Origin: Pseudomonas poae
GTDB taxonomy: Bacteria > Pseudomonadota > Gammaproteobacteria > Pseudomonadales > Pseudomonadaceae
DNA length: 64,000 bases
Assembly (NCBI RefSeq): GCF_001439785.1
Contig: NZ_JYLI01000016.1
Coordinates: forward strand, 62,001-126,000
Direction: 5' to 3'
Shown: positions 1 through 10,047 of the stretch, one piece after another
How the letters are laid out: each line of letters opens with the position of its first letter
Numbering within the stretch: position 1 is the first letter of the stretch
Program-made: the position numbers and the translations under genes
Notes under the pieces: model-generated
The model's input: only the letters and a program-made list of their open reading frames with translations
Databases searched by the model: none
What the model was told of the DNA's origin: nothing

Positions 1-5
1 GGCGC

Positions 6-911
6 TTATCTATCACTGGACCGGGTGAAAATTCGGGCCCAAAAGCCGGCTTTCTTTGCTGAAGCCAACGGTGGATGTGGCTCTGTTGTCTCTCTTGCCG
101 GGTGAGTGCCAGGGCCATCAGGTCTCAAAAGGTCTCCCGGATAATGCTCTTGACCTAGACATGGCGAGTCATCCATTCCAAACGCCTTCACGGCAGCCAC
201 GGCCTCTACACACCAACGACCAAAATAAGCCCCGCCTTCAAAGTTCTGGTCGCCATAGGTATACCAATAAGGATGTCGATAGCTGACCGCTTGCGGGTCT
301 GATCCGGATTTCGCGCCAGTGCGCACTTCCAGATACCAGTGCTCGACAAAGGCGTTGAGCAGCGGCGGCTGAGAGTCTGCGGGTGCATCCACGGCCTTCA
401 ACAAACGACCATACGGCTTGGGATATAGAAGCACGGCTCCTATCTTGCGGTCTGGACTGCGGCTGGCAATGATCCGATCAAGAAGTACGTCTTCGCCATC
501 ATTGCCGATCAAGGCCAGCAAGCGATGCCATTGCTTGTCTGGAATATCGAGTGCGAGTGCCAAGCCGACCAGCCAGAAGCAAATGATGTAGTGGTCGTAG
601 TTGACGCGCCAGTGGTGCCGGGTGAATTGCTGCTCTGCAGTCCACACTGCTGCTCCGAGACGCTCAGCTTCTTCCCAAGCGTCTAACAGACCGGGGAAGT
701 AATGCGCCAAGTCAGTTACTGAGTATCCGGCTGAGTATTTGCGCAGGATCTGATGCCAGTGTTTTTGGGCAAGCTTATACGCGTATTGAGGCGCGTAGTC
801 AGGATCACCAGCGGGCTCCTTGAGAGTCCGTTGAGAACTTTTGATGTAGTCGTCATTATCATTGACTACTCGGCTCCAGTAGCTGATATCGCCAAGAGGG
901 GCGCGTATCAT
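6..911 (-). CDS. cdiI: PoNi-type (DUF1910/DUF1911) immunity protein, CdiI-like
   Basis: 301 residues, cytoplasmic, no signal peptide. The C-terminal half matches the PoNi/DUF1911 pattern: an aromatic stretch around HPYWY, then YFGRWCVEAV and the GMDDSPCLGQEHYPGDLLRP region that closes the family. PoNi proteins neutralise PoNe DNases, and the toxin gene just upstream ends in a PoNe domain, so the pair is matched. The ATG overlaps the cdiA stop codon by 4 bp (ATGA), implying coupled translation and keeping toxin and antidote together. The last 40 or so residues are proline- and charge-rich and run past the family core; their role is unknown. The gene is complete and ends 5 bp inside the window edge, so any further orphan toxin/immunity modules would lie outside. 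Confidence 0.85.
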   Translation of the reverse strand: MIRAPLGDISYWSRVVNDNDDYIKSSQRTLKEPAGDPDYAPQYAYKLAQKHWHQILRKYSAGYSVTDLAHYFPGLLDAWEEAERLGAAVWTAEQQFTRHHWRVNYDHYIICFWLVGLALALDIPDKQWHRLLALIGNDGEDVLLDRIIASRSPDRKIGAVLLYPKPYGRLLKAVDAPADSQPPLLNAFVEHWYLEVRTGAKSGSDPQAVSYRHPYWYTYGDQNFEGGAYFGRWCVEAVAAVKAFGMDDSPCLGQEHYPGDLLRPDGPGTHPARETTEPHPPLASAKKAGFWARIFTRSSDR

Positions 912-3900
912 TTATCTGCTCCTATAAGCTTAGAAGTTTTTATGGGGTCTACAACAAATTTTCCACTTTTGTCTAGAACACCCACAGTCACATTACCAAA
1001 CGGGTCAGTATGAACTAGCCATTTTTCAACACGGCCAGCTAGCAAGGCATTGTCTATATTTTCTGCCGCTTGGGCATTACCTCCCACAGACTCAAGTATA
1101 CGGTCATAGTTAGTGGTTGTGCCCTGCAACCAATCATCACTCATCTGCAGCCCATCTCGGGTGGGCTTCAGCTTGGACGAGCCAAATTTGTACTCAACAA
1201 TCAGGTAGTCAACACCAGGCTTATCTACCTTGTACAAATCGTCAATGCCTGTCTGGCCAATATCGGGAGCCCGGCCAATTTTTTCAGCGCCGGGCACCAA
1301 CGTCTTGATTTGCTCGCCACCCATGATGTCCCCGACGATGCTCTTCTGCGCGTTGGTCATAGCGCGGAAGTCCATCAGCGGGGTGCCGTTAGGGTTGAAC
1401 TGCCCGCCGCGTGCTACAAGCTTGTCGAATTTGGCGAGGCTCGCCACCTCAGCCATCTTTTCAAGCTGCTGCGCTCCAACCTTGATCCCCGCCTTGGCCA
1501 GCGCCACGCCACCTTTCGCAGCCCCGCCGACGCCCGTTGCAATGCTGCCGACCTGCCAGGCGATTTCGCCGATGGCCTTGCCCAAGGCTTCGGCGTTTTC
1601 GTCGCCGCCGACTTCCAGCGCGGTCTTGATCGTTTCTATCTTGACGTTGAGTTCGTTGACGACGCTGTCGCCAAACTGCTTTCTGGCCTCCGGGTTATTA
1701 ATCAGTTGGCCAAGGCCAGTAAGCCCTTCGATGGGGTGCGCAACAAATTCGGCGAGGCCCGTGACGTCATTCCAGCCTGACTGGGCCAACCCCTTGCCGA
1801 TGCCGAACTGGGTCAGAACATCCTGCCTGCCGCTGATGTACGACCATTTGGCAACGACTTTGCCAGCGGCAATCAGGCCTTTTGCTTCGTCGTATTCCTT
1901 CTTGAACTGCACGATCTGCTGGGTCGCCAGCCAGTTGTTATCCACCGCCGCACCCGCCGCGGTATTGGCGGTGGTCGGGTCGATGGAGGCGCTGGTCGCT
2001 GCCAGGCCGGTCACCAGGCTGACGATCAGGTTGCGTTTGGCTTCGCGTTGTTCTTCGCTTTCGTCGGGGCTGCTTTGTGAGAACAGGCCGGTGAGCAGGC
2101 TTGATGCCGCCGCGCCTGCCGCGCCGCTGCCGCAACTTTGACTGCTGGCGGCGGCACCGGCGCAGGCGACGATGCCGTGCAGTGCCGCGTGCAGTGGCGA
2201 GCCTTCGGTGAGTTCGCCTTTGGCCACCAGGTCGCCGATGTAGCCGGCGCCCCGTTGCTGCACATAATTGACCACCAGGCCTTGCACGAAGGCAGCGTTG
2301 CCCGCGCTGATATTGCCGCCTGCAGCACCGATCAGGGCGGTGGTGATCTGGCGATAGGTGCCGCCTGCGCCCCAGTTTTCGGAGATCGCGTTGGCCTGTG
2401 CCGAGTACTCCCGCGCCTGGAGCTGCAGTTGCAGGCGCGCAGCGTCACTCATTGGCGTGTCACGATTGTCTGCTTTTGACTGCAGCTCTTTTGCCTGTTG
2501 GCGTTTGAGGTCCGCTTCCCTGGCTTTGTTCGCAAGGAAGGTACTGGCTTCGTTGGAGAACGCGCTGACGATCTCAAAACCGGCGCGGATTTCATCTTCG
2601 TCGAAGATCGGTTTGAGCGAGTTGCTGCCATCGCGATCACTGGACACATCACGGTTGAGGCTGGCGACGGTTTGTTCAGCGGTCTGGCCGGTGCGTTTCT
2701 GCTGCTCGGCGTCGTCGGTAATGACGACGGCACCGCCACTGATGCCGCTGCGTGTCACGCTGCTTGCCTTGTCGCTGGCGCTGATGGCGATCGGCATATT
2801 GGCGCCGATCTTGTTCTCGTTTTTGGCCAGGTCGGTGCCCGGGTTAACCTTGCCGCCAGTCTGCGCGTTGCCCTTCTGGTCCTTGCCGACTTCGTTGTAG
2901 CCGCCGCCCAGGCTGACGGTATTGGCGTCGTAATCCGCCTTGTTCTTGATGTCGCGGCTGGTGAGGCTGGATGTGACCAGGCTGTTTTTGCCGTCCTGCA
3001 CGGCCTTGTCACTGCTGGCGATCACGGCGCCGACCAAATCGGTGTTGCCCCGCACGTTGATGTCGAAACCGTCATCGCCAGCCTTGATGCCTGACTGCTC
3101 GGTGACGCTGGCATAGTTGGAGTCGATGTTGGTTGCGCCAAAGTTTGCGCTGGCACCGCTTATCGAGCTCATGCCGTAGCAGAACGGTGGAATACAAAGA
3201 CTGATGCCGATGCCCAGGCTCTTTTCATCGACTTTGTACGTGTTGGTGTCTTGCAGGCTTTCGATATTAAGATCGCCGCCGACGTCGGCGATGACTTTTT
3301 TGCCACTGGCCACCGCCCCCTTAAGCTGCGTGTCGCCGCCGGATGACAGCAGCAACTGGTTGCCAGCCTCCACTTTGGTATTGGTATGGTTCAGCTCGTC
3401 GCCGTCGGCCTGGCCCCGGTTTCCGGTGGCACCCAGGTCCAGGGTAAAGCCGTTTCTGCTACCGCCCAGCGAGAGGCCGATACCGATGCTGGCGCTGCTG
3501 CCTTTGCTGTCGGTGTTTTGCTGGCTGGTGTTGTTGGCGGCGAGCAGGTTGATGTCGCCGTCGGCCATCAGGCTGGCGTCACGCCCAGCCTTGATCTGGC
3601 TGCCTTGGACCGTGATGTTGCTGGCTGCACCTGCGCCGGTCGCGCGCAGGCGCACATCTTGACCGGCGGTGATGGTCGAACCGGCGGCGCTGTCGCTGGT
3701 CTGGGTGGTTTTGCTTTCGTTCTTCTTGGTGCCCAGCGACAGGCTGATGTTGATACCGCCTGCCGCGCCAGGGTCCATTGCCACCGCCGTGGCGGCGTTG
3801 TTACCGGCCAGCAGGACCGTGGCCGCTGCCAGCGCCTTCATGCGCCCATCATCGGTTTTCTCCGATGCCTGCTTCATCTGCTGGGTGGTCTGGATTGCAC

Positions 3901-6900
3901 TGATGACAGGGTTAGTCACCGTCAGAGTGAACCCGGTCTGTTTGAACAGGGTTTCACGTTCGCGCTTGCTGGTGTTGCGGGCTTCAACGACATCGATGGT
4001 TTGCCCGGTGATATCGACGCTGCCTTCGGGCGCGCTCACCTGGCTGCCCACCTGGCGGTAGCCTTTGCCCGCTTCCATCAGCACATCGCCCTTGGTCGAG
4101 CCCACGGTACTCGCCGCTGCGGTCTGGCTGGTGGTGAGGTCCTTGACCGTCTGCTGCTGGGTGCCGAGCGTGACCGCGATGCCGCCGCCGCTGAACAGGC
4201 CGCTTTTCTTGACTGACTTGTCGTGACGTTCGCTGCTGCTTTCCGTCGCGGCTTCGATATTGATGTTGTTGTCAGCCACCAGAATGGTCTGGGTGGTGGA
4301 CACCACGTTGCTGCCGCTGACGTTGATGTCGCGACCGGCCTGCACATAGGTTTTCTCGGCACTCAGCGTCGAGCCCTGCGCCTGGGTCTGGTTGACGGTG
4401 TCGCGTGTGGTGGTGGTCTTGCTGGAGAACAGGCCGTTGCTGCCTTTGAATTTGTGCGCTTCATCGGCGAACTGGGTGTTTTGCGCTGCGGTCAGGTTCA
4501 CGTCGCGCCCGGCGTCGGCGATGATTGCACCTTGCTGACTGGTGACGCTTGCGCCTCGGGCATTGAGGTCCTGCCCGGCACTGAGGCGCACATCGCCTTG
4601 GCCTTGAATGGTTGAGCCGGCTTCGGTCTGGCTGGCGTCTTTGCGCCAGTTGCTGCCATTCCAGTTAACCGATTGCTGATGGGCTTCGCCAACGGTGGTC
4701 AGGTTGATGTTGTCGCCTGCTTGCAGCGAGGTATTGCCGCCGGCGCCTGCGTTGACCACCTGAGCGCCGGTCAGGTTGAGGTCTTTGCCCGCGTTGACGT
4801 CCATGGTGCCGCCAGCACCGCTGACAAACAGCCCGGCCACCCGCGAGAGATTGGTGCGCGTACCCTGGGTGCTGCTGCTGTCACGGCTGTTGGACACAAC
4901 GTTGACGTTTTGCGCTGCATTGATCGCCAGGGTATCGGTGGCGCCGATCAGGCCGCCGAGGTTGTCGAGGTTGTCCCGTGCCGTCAGGGAGACCTTGTCG
5001 GCCTGGATGCGTCCGCCGAGGTTTTCGATGTTCTGCGCGGTAATCGCCATCACACTGCGCCCGGCCAGGCTGCCGCTGTTGACCAGATCGCCTGCAATAT
5101 TCAGGTTCAGACGTTGCCCGGCGATCAGTGAGCCGGAGCCGTTGAGGTCGCTTTCCTGCACCCGCACGTAGACCTGTGGCACCAGCACGTTGCGGGTTTC
5201 GCCGTTGGCGAGGGTGACCTTTTTTTGTACCAGCCAGACGATGTCGCTGGTCAGTTGCGCCATCTGCTCGGGGGACAGCTCGACGCCGGGCACCAGTTGC
5301 CATTGATTGGCCAGGGTGACGGCGTTGTCGATCAGCGCCCGGTATTGCGCTTCGTCGTTGGCGTAGCCGTCGAGAAAGCGTCGCCCCGTCAGTTGCGCGA
5401 CCTGTTCGCGAATCAGTTTCTGCTCATAGAAGCCATCGCCGAGGCGCTGCTGGGTCAAGGCAGGGTCGACTTGCAAGCGCTCCAGCATGTAATCCGACGA
5501 CAGCCAGGTGCGATAGCTGGCGAAACGCGGATCTGTTTCGACCAGGTAATTGCTGGTGGTCTGCGGATGGGTGGTGAACAGGCTGTTATTCGGCAATTCC
5601 AGGGACGGGCCCCCGGTGCGAATTTGCTCGGCCACGCCTTGTGCGTTCTGGGTGGTCTGCGCTGCGACCTGAACGATCGGAGCTACTTGAAAGGTACGGG
5701 CGGCCGGAGCGCTGACCGTACCGGTGGAAGCGATCTGCTGACCGACGGCCTGAGTACCGCGTGCGCTGATCTGGGTGCCCGTGCCGCTGACCGCTGTGTT
5801 CTGCGCGAAGACGGTAGGTTGCAGGGAGATATCCTGAATCAGCGGGGCAGGGGTATAGGCTGCGCTGTTCGCGCCTTGCCGGTCGCGGCCCTTGCGCTGG
5901 ATGCGGTAGAAGTTGGTGACGCTGCCGCTGTCGACGGTGGCGCGCTGGCCCGACACTTCGGTGTTGGTCAGGCTGGTGACGTCTGCCTGCAATAGTCCGC
6001 CGGCGATGATGCGGCTCTTGTCGTTGAGCACGTCGCCGGCGCTGATCTGCATTGTCCCGCCAGACAGGATCTGCGCCGGGGCCGAGGTGGCGATCTGGGT
6101 TTCGTTGACGACGCGGGTGTAGTCGTAGCGGTTCCAGTTGTCGCGCTGGCCCTCGGGGGTGACCAGGTAATTCACCTCATCGTGACGTAGGGAGATCTCG
6201 TTGGCTTGGTAGCGGTTGGTCGAGCCGGTGAGTTGAAACTCCTGCTCGGGAGTTCGACTGACCTCAACATCGCGCGTGCTGAAATGTTCGTTGGTGTTGC
6301 GCACGCTTTGTACGTTCAAAGACAGATCGCCAAGCGCTTCGAGGGTCGCGCTGGCATTGGTCAGTAATTGAGCGCGACCCTCGGCGGTATCGAGCGCGCT
6401 CAAGGTCCCGCCAATGGCGAGGTCGCCAGCACTGAAGACCAGCGATTGCTCGCGGTTATTCAGGGTTGAGGTGCCGATATTCAGTGATTCACGGGCTGCT
6501 ATCGTTGCTGCGGTGCCATTTTCATCGAGGTTGTTCAACGTCGAGGTGGCTATCGCCAGTTGGTCGCCATACAGGCGCGCGGTGCCGAGGTTATTCAGCG
6601 TCGCTGCCTGCACGCGGACTTGCTGGCCGTCGATCAGCCCACGGTTGGTCAGGGTGCCAGCGACGTTCAGACGAACCTGGCCCGCGCTGATTTCGGCGTT
6701 GGCGCTGTTGTCGAGCGTCTGCGCGCTGACTAGCAGGGACTTGCCCGCCAGCAAACGCCCGGTGTTGTTGAGCGCCCCGGCGGTGCTCAGATCAACGTTG
6801 TTGTTGGCCTGAATCTGCCCGCTCAAATCAAGGCCGCTCTGCAACCTGAAGTTGATGTCACCCAGGCTCAGCGCCCGGCCCGTGCCGCTGTAATACGCGG

Positions 6901-9900
6901 CGTTGAGCGACAGCAGCTTGCCCGCAATCAGCGTGCCGTCGAGGTTATTCACCGATTGGCGACGCTGCGCGGTATCGCGGTCGCGGATGGTCAGGTCACC
7001 GGTCGAAGAGATCAGCCCGCTCTGGTTATTCAGCGTCTGGCTCACGCCCAGCAGCAGGCCTTCATCAGTGCGCACGGCACCGGTCTGGTTGTTGAAGGTG
7101 TTGAGCGCCAGGTTCATGCTGCGGCCTTCAAGGCCTAGGTTGGTGCCCTGGGTGGCGCTGTTGTCGAGCACATCGGTGCTCAGGTTCAACGCGCCTGCAC
7201 TGCGGACCAGCCCACCCTGATTGATGAGGGCCTGACCCAGTGCCAGCTTGACGTCGCCGAGGCTTTGCAACTGGCCGCCACGGTTATCCAGGCGTGCGCC
7301 GTCGACGTGTACGGTTTTCTCGCCAATGATTTGGCCGCCGTTGGTGTTGACCACGTCGCTGGCGGTGAGCAACAGATTGCCCTTAGTACTCAAAAAGCCA
7401 GTGCTGTTATTGACGCTGGCGCTGCGGATTTCCACGGCATCCTGACCGCTGATGCCTTTGGTGGTGCCGGAGTCGAGGTTATTGAGGGCCTGATTTCCGG
7501 TGTCGATAAACAGTTTGCCTGCAGACTGAATCAAGCCCGCCGCGTTACGCAATTCGCCGCTGCGCAAGTCGAGCGTGGCGCGTGCGTCGAGCGTGCCATC
7601 GCTGTTGTCAAACAGATTGCCGTTGCTGTTGAGGTCCAGTGCCAGGCCACTGATCACACCGCTGTGGTTGTTCACACCTTGCGCCGCCACGGCGATGTCG
7701 CCCTGGGCTTCGAGACGCCCTGCGTTGTTGTTCAGTGCGCCATCGGTCACGTTCACCGACAGCCCGGACTGCACCGAACCCAGCACGCCATGGGTGTTGT
7801 TGAATTGTCCGGCGATGATCGCCATGCGCTGGGTCGAGGCGAGCGTGCCGCCGATATTGTTCAGTTGACCGAAGTGGGCTTGCAGCGTGCTGCCGGCGCT
7901 GAGGGTGCCCTGAGCATTTTCCAGGCGCGCGCCGCTCAGTTCAGCGCCGCCGCTGGCAGCCAGCGTTCCGCCGCTGTTGTCGATCAAATCACTGGCGGTC
8001 ACCGTCAGCAGGCCGCCGTCGGTTGCAACAACTTTGCCGTTCTGATTATTCAGCGTGCCAACGTCGATCACCACAGCGCCAGGGCTGCTGACCTGGCCGT
8101 TCTGATTGTTGAATTGCTCGCTGACATTGATCTGTAAAGGCTCCAGCCCCGTTTGCAGAATGCGCCCGTATTGATTGGACAGGGTGCGGGCCTGGAGCGT
8201 GAGCTGTTGGCCCTGGGCCAGACCTTCATCCAGCACCACGTCGTCAGCCTTGATCGACACGCTGCCATTACTGGCAATGCTGCCTTTGGTACTGCCGAGT
8301 TGGTTGGCCTGAATGCCCAGCGAACCCTTGCCTGCGTGTTCGATGCTGCCGCTGCCGTTGTCGATGCGACCGGCGCTGATCCGGGTATTGGTCGCGTTTG
8401 AGGCAATTCGTCCGCTACGGTTGTCGAGGCTCACGGTGGCGTTTATCGATGTGTCGGCGACGCCGGTCTGCACCAGCTCGCCGCCGACGTTGGACAGATC
8501 ACCGGCGTTCAGTTGCAGGTTGTCGGCGTTGACGCTGGCGCTGTCTGTGCGCAGGGTTTTTGTCGCGTTGGCCGCGAGGGTCTGGCTGGCATCCACGCGG
8601 CTGCCACTGAGATTGCTATCGCCGTTGTTGGCGGTCAGGGTGACATTGCGGCCTTGAGTCTGGCTGCCGCTGAGGTCCAGATCATCGGCCTGGATGCTGA
8701 CATCGCCTGCCGCCAGGTTTTGACCCTGCGCTTTGACGTTGGTTGCGCGCACCGCAAGGTTGCCGCTGCTGCCCAGTTTGCCGTCCACGCCTGCGCCCGC
8801 CGCCAGGCTTGAGCCCTGGGTGCTACGAATCGATTTGGCGCTGAGGGTTGTTTGATTCTGGCTGGCAATCGTGCCGCTGTTGTCGATATCCCCGGAGCTG
8901 GTGAGGTTCAAATCGCCCTTGGCGTAAAGCGAGCCGCTATTGTCAACGCTTGTGGCAGTGATACGGGTGGCCGTGGTGCCGCTGATTGTGCCCATGTTGT
9001 GCAGTTTGCCGTCTGCGCTGACGACCACTTCACCCGCCATGGCGCCAATTTGCCCGGCATTGCGCATGCCGATACCCGATTCGGTCCCCACCAGCACGAT
9101 CTTCCCGGCGTACATTCCACCCAATTGCGCCACGTCGATGCCGACGGCTGGCTTGTCGCCGTCGGCGCCGGCCTGAGGCTTGGCCTGGGTGTTATCGGCG
9201 TTGACCTGATTGCGTCCGGCAGTGACCTTAAGGTCATTGGCCCAGATACCCGCATTGACCTGCACGGTACGGGCAATCAGGTCGGTGTAATCGGCGTCGC
9301 GGCTATCAAGGCCCTTGCCCTGAATGTTCAGGGTGCCGCCGTTCACGGTGTAGCCGCTGATGCTGCCGTTCTCCAGCTGCACCTGACCGGTGCTCAGGGT
9401 CGCACGGTTGGCGTTGATGAAGCCGCAACCGTCGCAGGTAATGCCGGCCGGGTTGGCGATGACTACTTGGGCGCGTTGCCCGGCGACTTCGACATAGCCG
9501 CGTAACTGGCTGGGGTTGCTGGCGTTGACCTCATTGAGGATGACCCGCGCGCTGCCTTTGGCCATCGCTGCGTTGCCTTCGATCCAGCCACCCAGTTGCG
9601 TTTGGGTATTGGCGCCGCTGTTGTTGAGGATGACGCCGCGCGGGTCGACATCGAATTGATTGTAGGTGTTACGCGAAACCCCGGCCGCGCTGGGCGCCTG
9701 AATATTCACCTGCGGCGTGCCGTTGGCGCTTTGAATCACCGTCGGACGCTGGCCGGCTGCGGCAGTCGGATCGGCCACAATCGTGCCCGCCGCCCACGCC
9801 GGTACAGTGCTCCATGACACCAGCCCGAGCGCGATCATCAATGCAAAACGCATCGGCCCGAGCGTTGCCGTGCAGCCCGCGTCGGCGGTGGTGAGGCTGA

Positions 9901-10003
9901 CGCGAGTGCCCGGCGCCTTGACCTGGCTGGTGACGTTCTCCGCCACCACCATCAACAGCCCGCGTGCCTTGTTGAAAACAATTCGGTACAGGTGCTTGTT
10001 CAT
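908..10003 (-). CDS. cdiA: CdiA-type filamentous haemagglutinin with C-terminal PoNe DNase toxin
   Basis: 3031-residue type Vb (TpsA) exoprotein. Residues 1-28 are an extended signal peptide region (MNKHLYRIVFNKARG). The hydrophobic core is at about 51-70, with cleavage near AWA-A at 71-72. The TPS secretion domain (about 73-330) contains NPAGI (184-188) followed by CDGCGF with a cysteine pair at 190/193. Long stretches of haemagglutinin repeats follow (many LNN, GGxI, GDLNI units). A pretoxin boundary lies at residues 2687-2692, VDNNWL, a variant of the usual VENN motif. The last 118 residues (about 2914-3031) read as a PoNe PD-(D/E)xK nuclease: GIDDLY (D2921/D2922), VEYK (E2937, K2939) and QMSDDW (2953-2958). 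Role: it is exported by CdiB, displayed on the cell surface, and delivers the DNase tail into neighbouring cells. It lies between cdiC and cdiI in one operon. The GGAA before the ATG is a modest ribosome site. Confidence 0.9.
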   Translation of the reverse strand: MNKHLYRIVFNKARGLLMVVAENVTSQVKAPGTRVSLTTADAGCTATLGPMRFALMIALGLVSWSTVPAWAAGTIVADPTAAAGQRPTVIQSANGTPQVNIQAPSAAGVSRNTYNQFDVDPRGVILNNSGANTQTQLGGWIEGNAAMAKGSARVILNEVNASNPSQLRGYVEVAGQRAQVVIANPAGITCDGCGFINANRATLSTGQVQLENGSISGYTVNGGTLNIQGKGLDSRDADYTDLIARTVQVNAGIWANDLKVTAGRNQVNADNTQAKPQAGADGDKPAVGIDVAQLGGMYAGKIVLVGTESGIGMRNAGQIGAMAGEVVVSADGKLHNMGTISGTTATRITATSVDNSGSLYAKGDLNLTSSGDIDNSGTIASQNQTTLSAKSIRSTQGSSLAAGAGVDGKLGSSGNLAVRATNVKAQGQNLAAGDVSIQADDLDLSGSQTQGRNVTLTANNGDSNLSGSRVDASQTLAANATKTLRTDSASVNADNLQLNAGDLSNVGGELVQTGVADTSINATVSLDNRSGRIASNATNTRISAGRIDNGSGSIEHAGKGSLGIQANQLGSTKGSIASNGSVSIKADDVVLDEGLAQGQQLTLQARTLSNQYGRILQTGLEPLQINVSEQFNNQNGQVSSPGAVVIDVGTLNNQNGKVVATDGGLLTVTASDLIDNSGGTLAASGGAELSGARLENAQGTLSAGSTLQAHFGQLNNIGGTLASTQRMAIIAGQFNNTHGVLGSVQSGLSVNVTDGALNNNAGRLEAQGDIAVAAQGVNNHSGVISGLALDLNSNGNLFDNSDGTLDARATLDLRSGELRNAAGLIQSAGKLFIDTGNQALNNLDSGTTKGISGQDAVEIRSASVNNSTGFLSTKGNLLLTASDVVNTNGGQIIGEKTVHVDGARLDNRGGQLQSLGDVKLALGQALINQGGLVRSAGALNLSTDVLDNSATQGTNLGLEGRSMNLALNTFNNQTGAVRTDEGLLLGVSQTLNNQSGLISSTGDLTIRDRDTAQRRQSVNNLDGTLIAGKLLSLNAAYYSGTGRALSLGDINFRLQSGLDLSGQIQANNNVDLSTAGALNNTGRLLAGKSLLVSAQTLDNSANAEISAGQVRLNVAGTLTNRGLIDGQQVRVQAATLNNLGTARLYGDQLAIATSTLNNLDENGTAATIAARESLNIGTSTLNNREQSLVFSAGDLAIGGTLSALDTAEGRAQLLTNASATLEALGDLSLNVQSVRNTNEHFSTRDVEVSRTPEQEFQLTGSTNRYQANEISLRHDEVNYLVTPEGQRDNWNRYDYTRVVNETQIATSAPAQILSGGTMQISAGDVLNDKSRIIAGGLLQADVTSLTNTEVSGQRATVDSGSVTNFYRIQRKGRDRQGANSAAYTPAPLIQDISLQPTVFAQNTAVSGTGTQISARGTQAVGQQIASTGTVSAPAARTFQVAPIVQVAAQTTQNAQGVAEQIRTGGPSLELPNNSLFTTHPQTTSNYLVETDPRFASYRTWLSSDYMLERLQVDPALTQQRLGDGFYEQKLIREQVAQLTGRRFLDGYANDEAQYRALIDNAVTLANQWQLVPGVELSPEQMAQLTSDIVWLVQKKVTLANGETRNVLVPQVYVRVQESDLNGSGSLIAGQRLNLNIAGDLVNSGSLAGRSVMAITAQNIENLGGRIQADKVSLTARDNLDNLGGLIGATDTLAINAAQNVNVVSNSRDSSSTQGTRTNLSRVAGLFVSGAGGTMDVNAGKDLNLTGAQVVNAGAGGNTSLQAGDNINLTTVGEAHQQSVNWNGSNWRKDASQTEAGSTIQGQGDVRLSAGQDLNARGASVTSQQGAIIADAGRDVNLTAAQNTQFADEAHKFKGSNGLFSSKTTTTRDTVNQTQAQGSTLSAEKTYVQAGRDINVSGSNVVSTTQTILVADNNINIEAATESSSERHDKSVKKSGLFSGGGIAVTLGTQQQTVKDLTTSQTAAASTVGSTKGDVLMEAGKGYRQVGSQVSAPEGSVDITGQTIDVVEARNTSKRERETLFKQTGFTLTVTNPVISAIQTTQQMKQASEKTDDGRMKALAAATVLLAGNNAATAVAMDPGAAGGINISLSLGTKKNESKTTQTSDSAAGSTITAGQDVRLRATGAGAASNITVQGSQIKAGRDASLMADGDINLLAANNTSQQNTDSKGSSASIGIGLSLGGSRNGFTLDLGATGNRGQADGDELNHTNTKVEAGNQLLLSSGGDTQLKGAVASGKKVIADVGGDLNIESLQDTNTYKVDEKSLGIGISLCIPPFCYGMSSISGASANFGATNIDSNYASVTEQSGIKAGDDGFDINVRGNTDLVGAVIASSDKAVQDGKNSLVTSSLTSRDIKNKADYDANTVSLGGGYNEVGKDQKGNAQTGGKVNPGTDLAKNENKIGANMPIAISASDKASSVTRSGISGGAVVITDDAEQQKRTGQTAEQTVASLNRDVSSDRDGSNSLKPIFDEDEIRAGFEIVSAFSNEASTFLANKAREADLKRQQAKELQSKADNRDTPMSDAARLQLQLQAREYSAQANAISENWGAGGTYRQITTALIGAAGGNISAGNAAFVQGLVVNYVQQRGAGYIGDLVAKGELTEGSPLHAALHGIVACAGAAASSQSCGSGAAGAAASSLLTGLFSQSSPDESEEQREAKRNLIVSLVTGLAATSASIDPTTANTAAGAAVDNNWLATQQIVQFKKEYDEAKGLIAAGKVVAKWSYISGRQDVLTQFGIGKGLAQSGWNDVTGLAEFVAHPIEGLTGLGQLINNPEARKQFGDSVVNELNVKIETIKTALEVGGDENAEALGKAIGEIAWQVGSIATGVGGAAKGGVALAKAGIKVGAQQLEKMAEVASLAKFDKLVARGGQFNPNGTPLMDFRAMTNAQKSIVGDIMGGEQIKTLVPGAEKIGRAPDIGQTGIDDLYKVDKPGVDYLIVEYKFGSSKLKPTRDGLQMSDDWLQGTTTNYDRILESVGGNAQAAENIDNALLAGRVEKWLVHTDPFGNVTVGVLDKSGKFVVDPIKTSKLIGADK

Positions 10004-10047
10004 AGCAATTCCATTTGCGGAGCCGGCCCGCGATACAAAAGTTGAAG

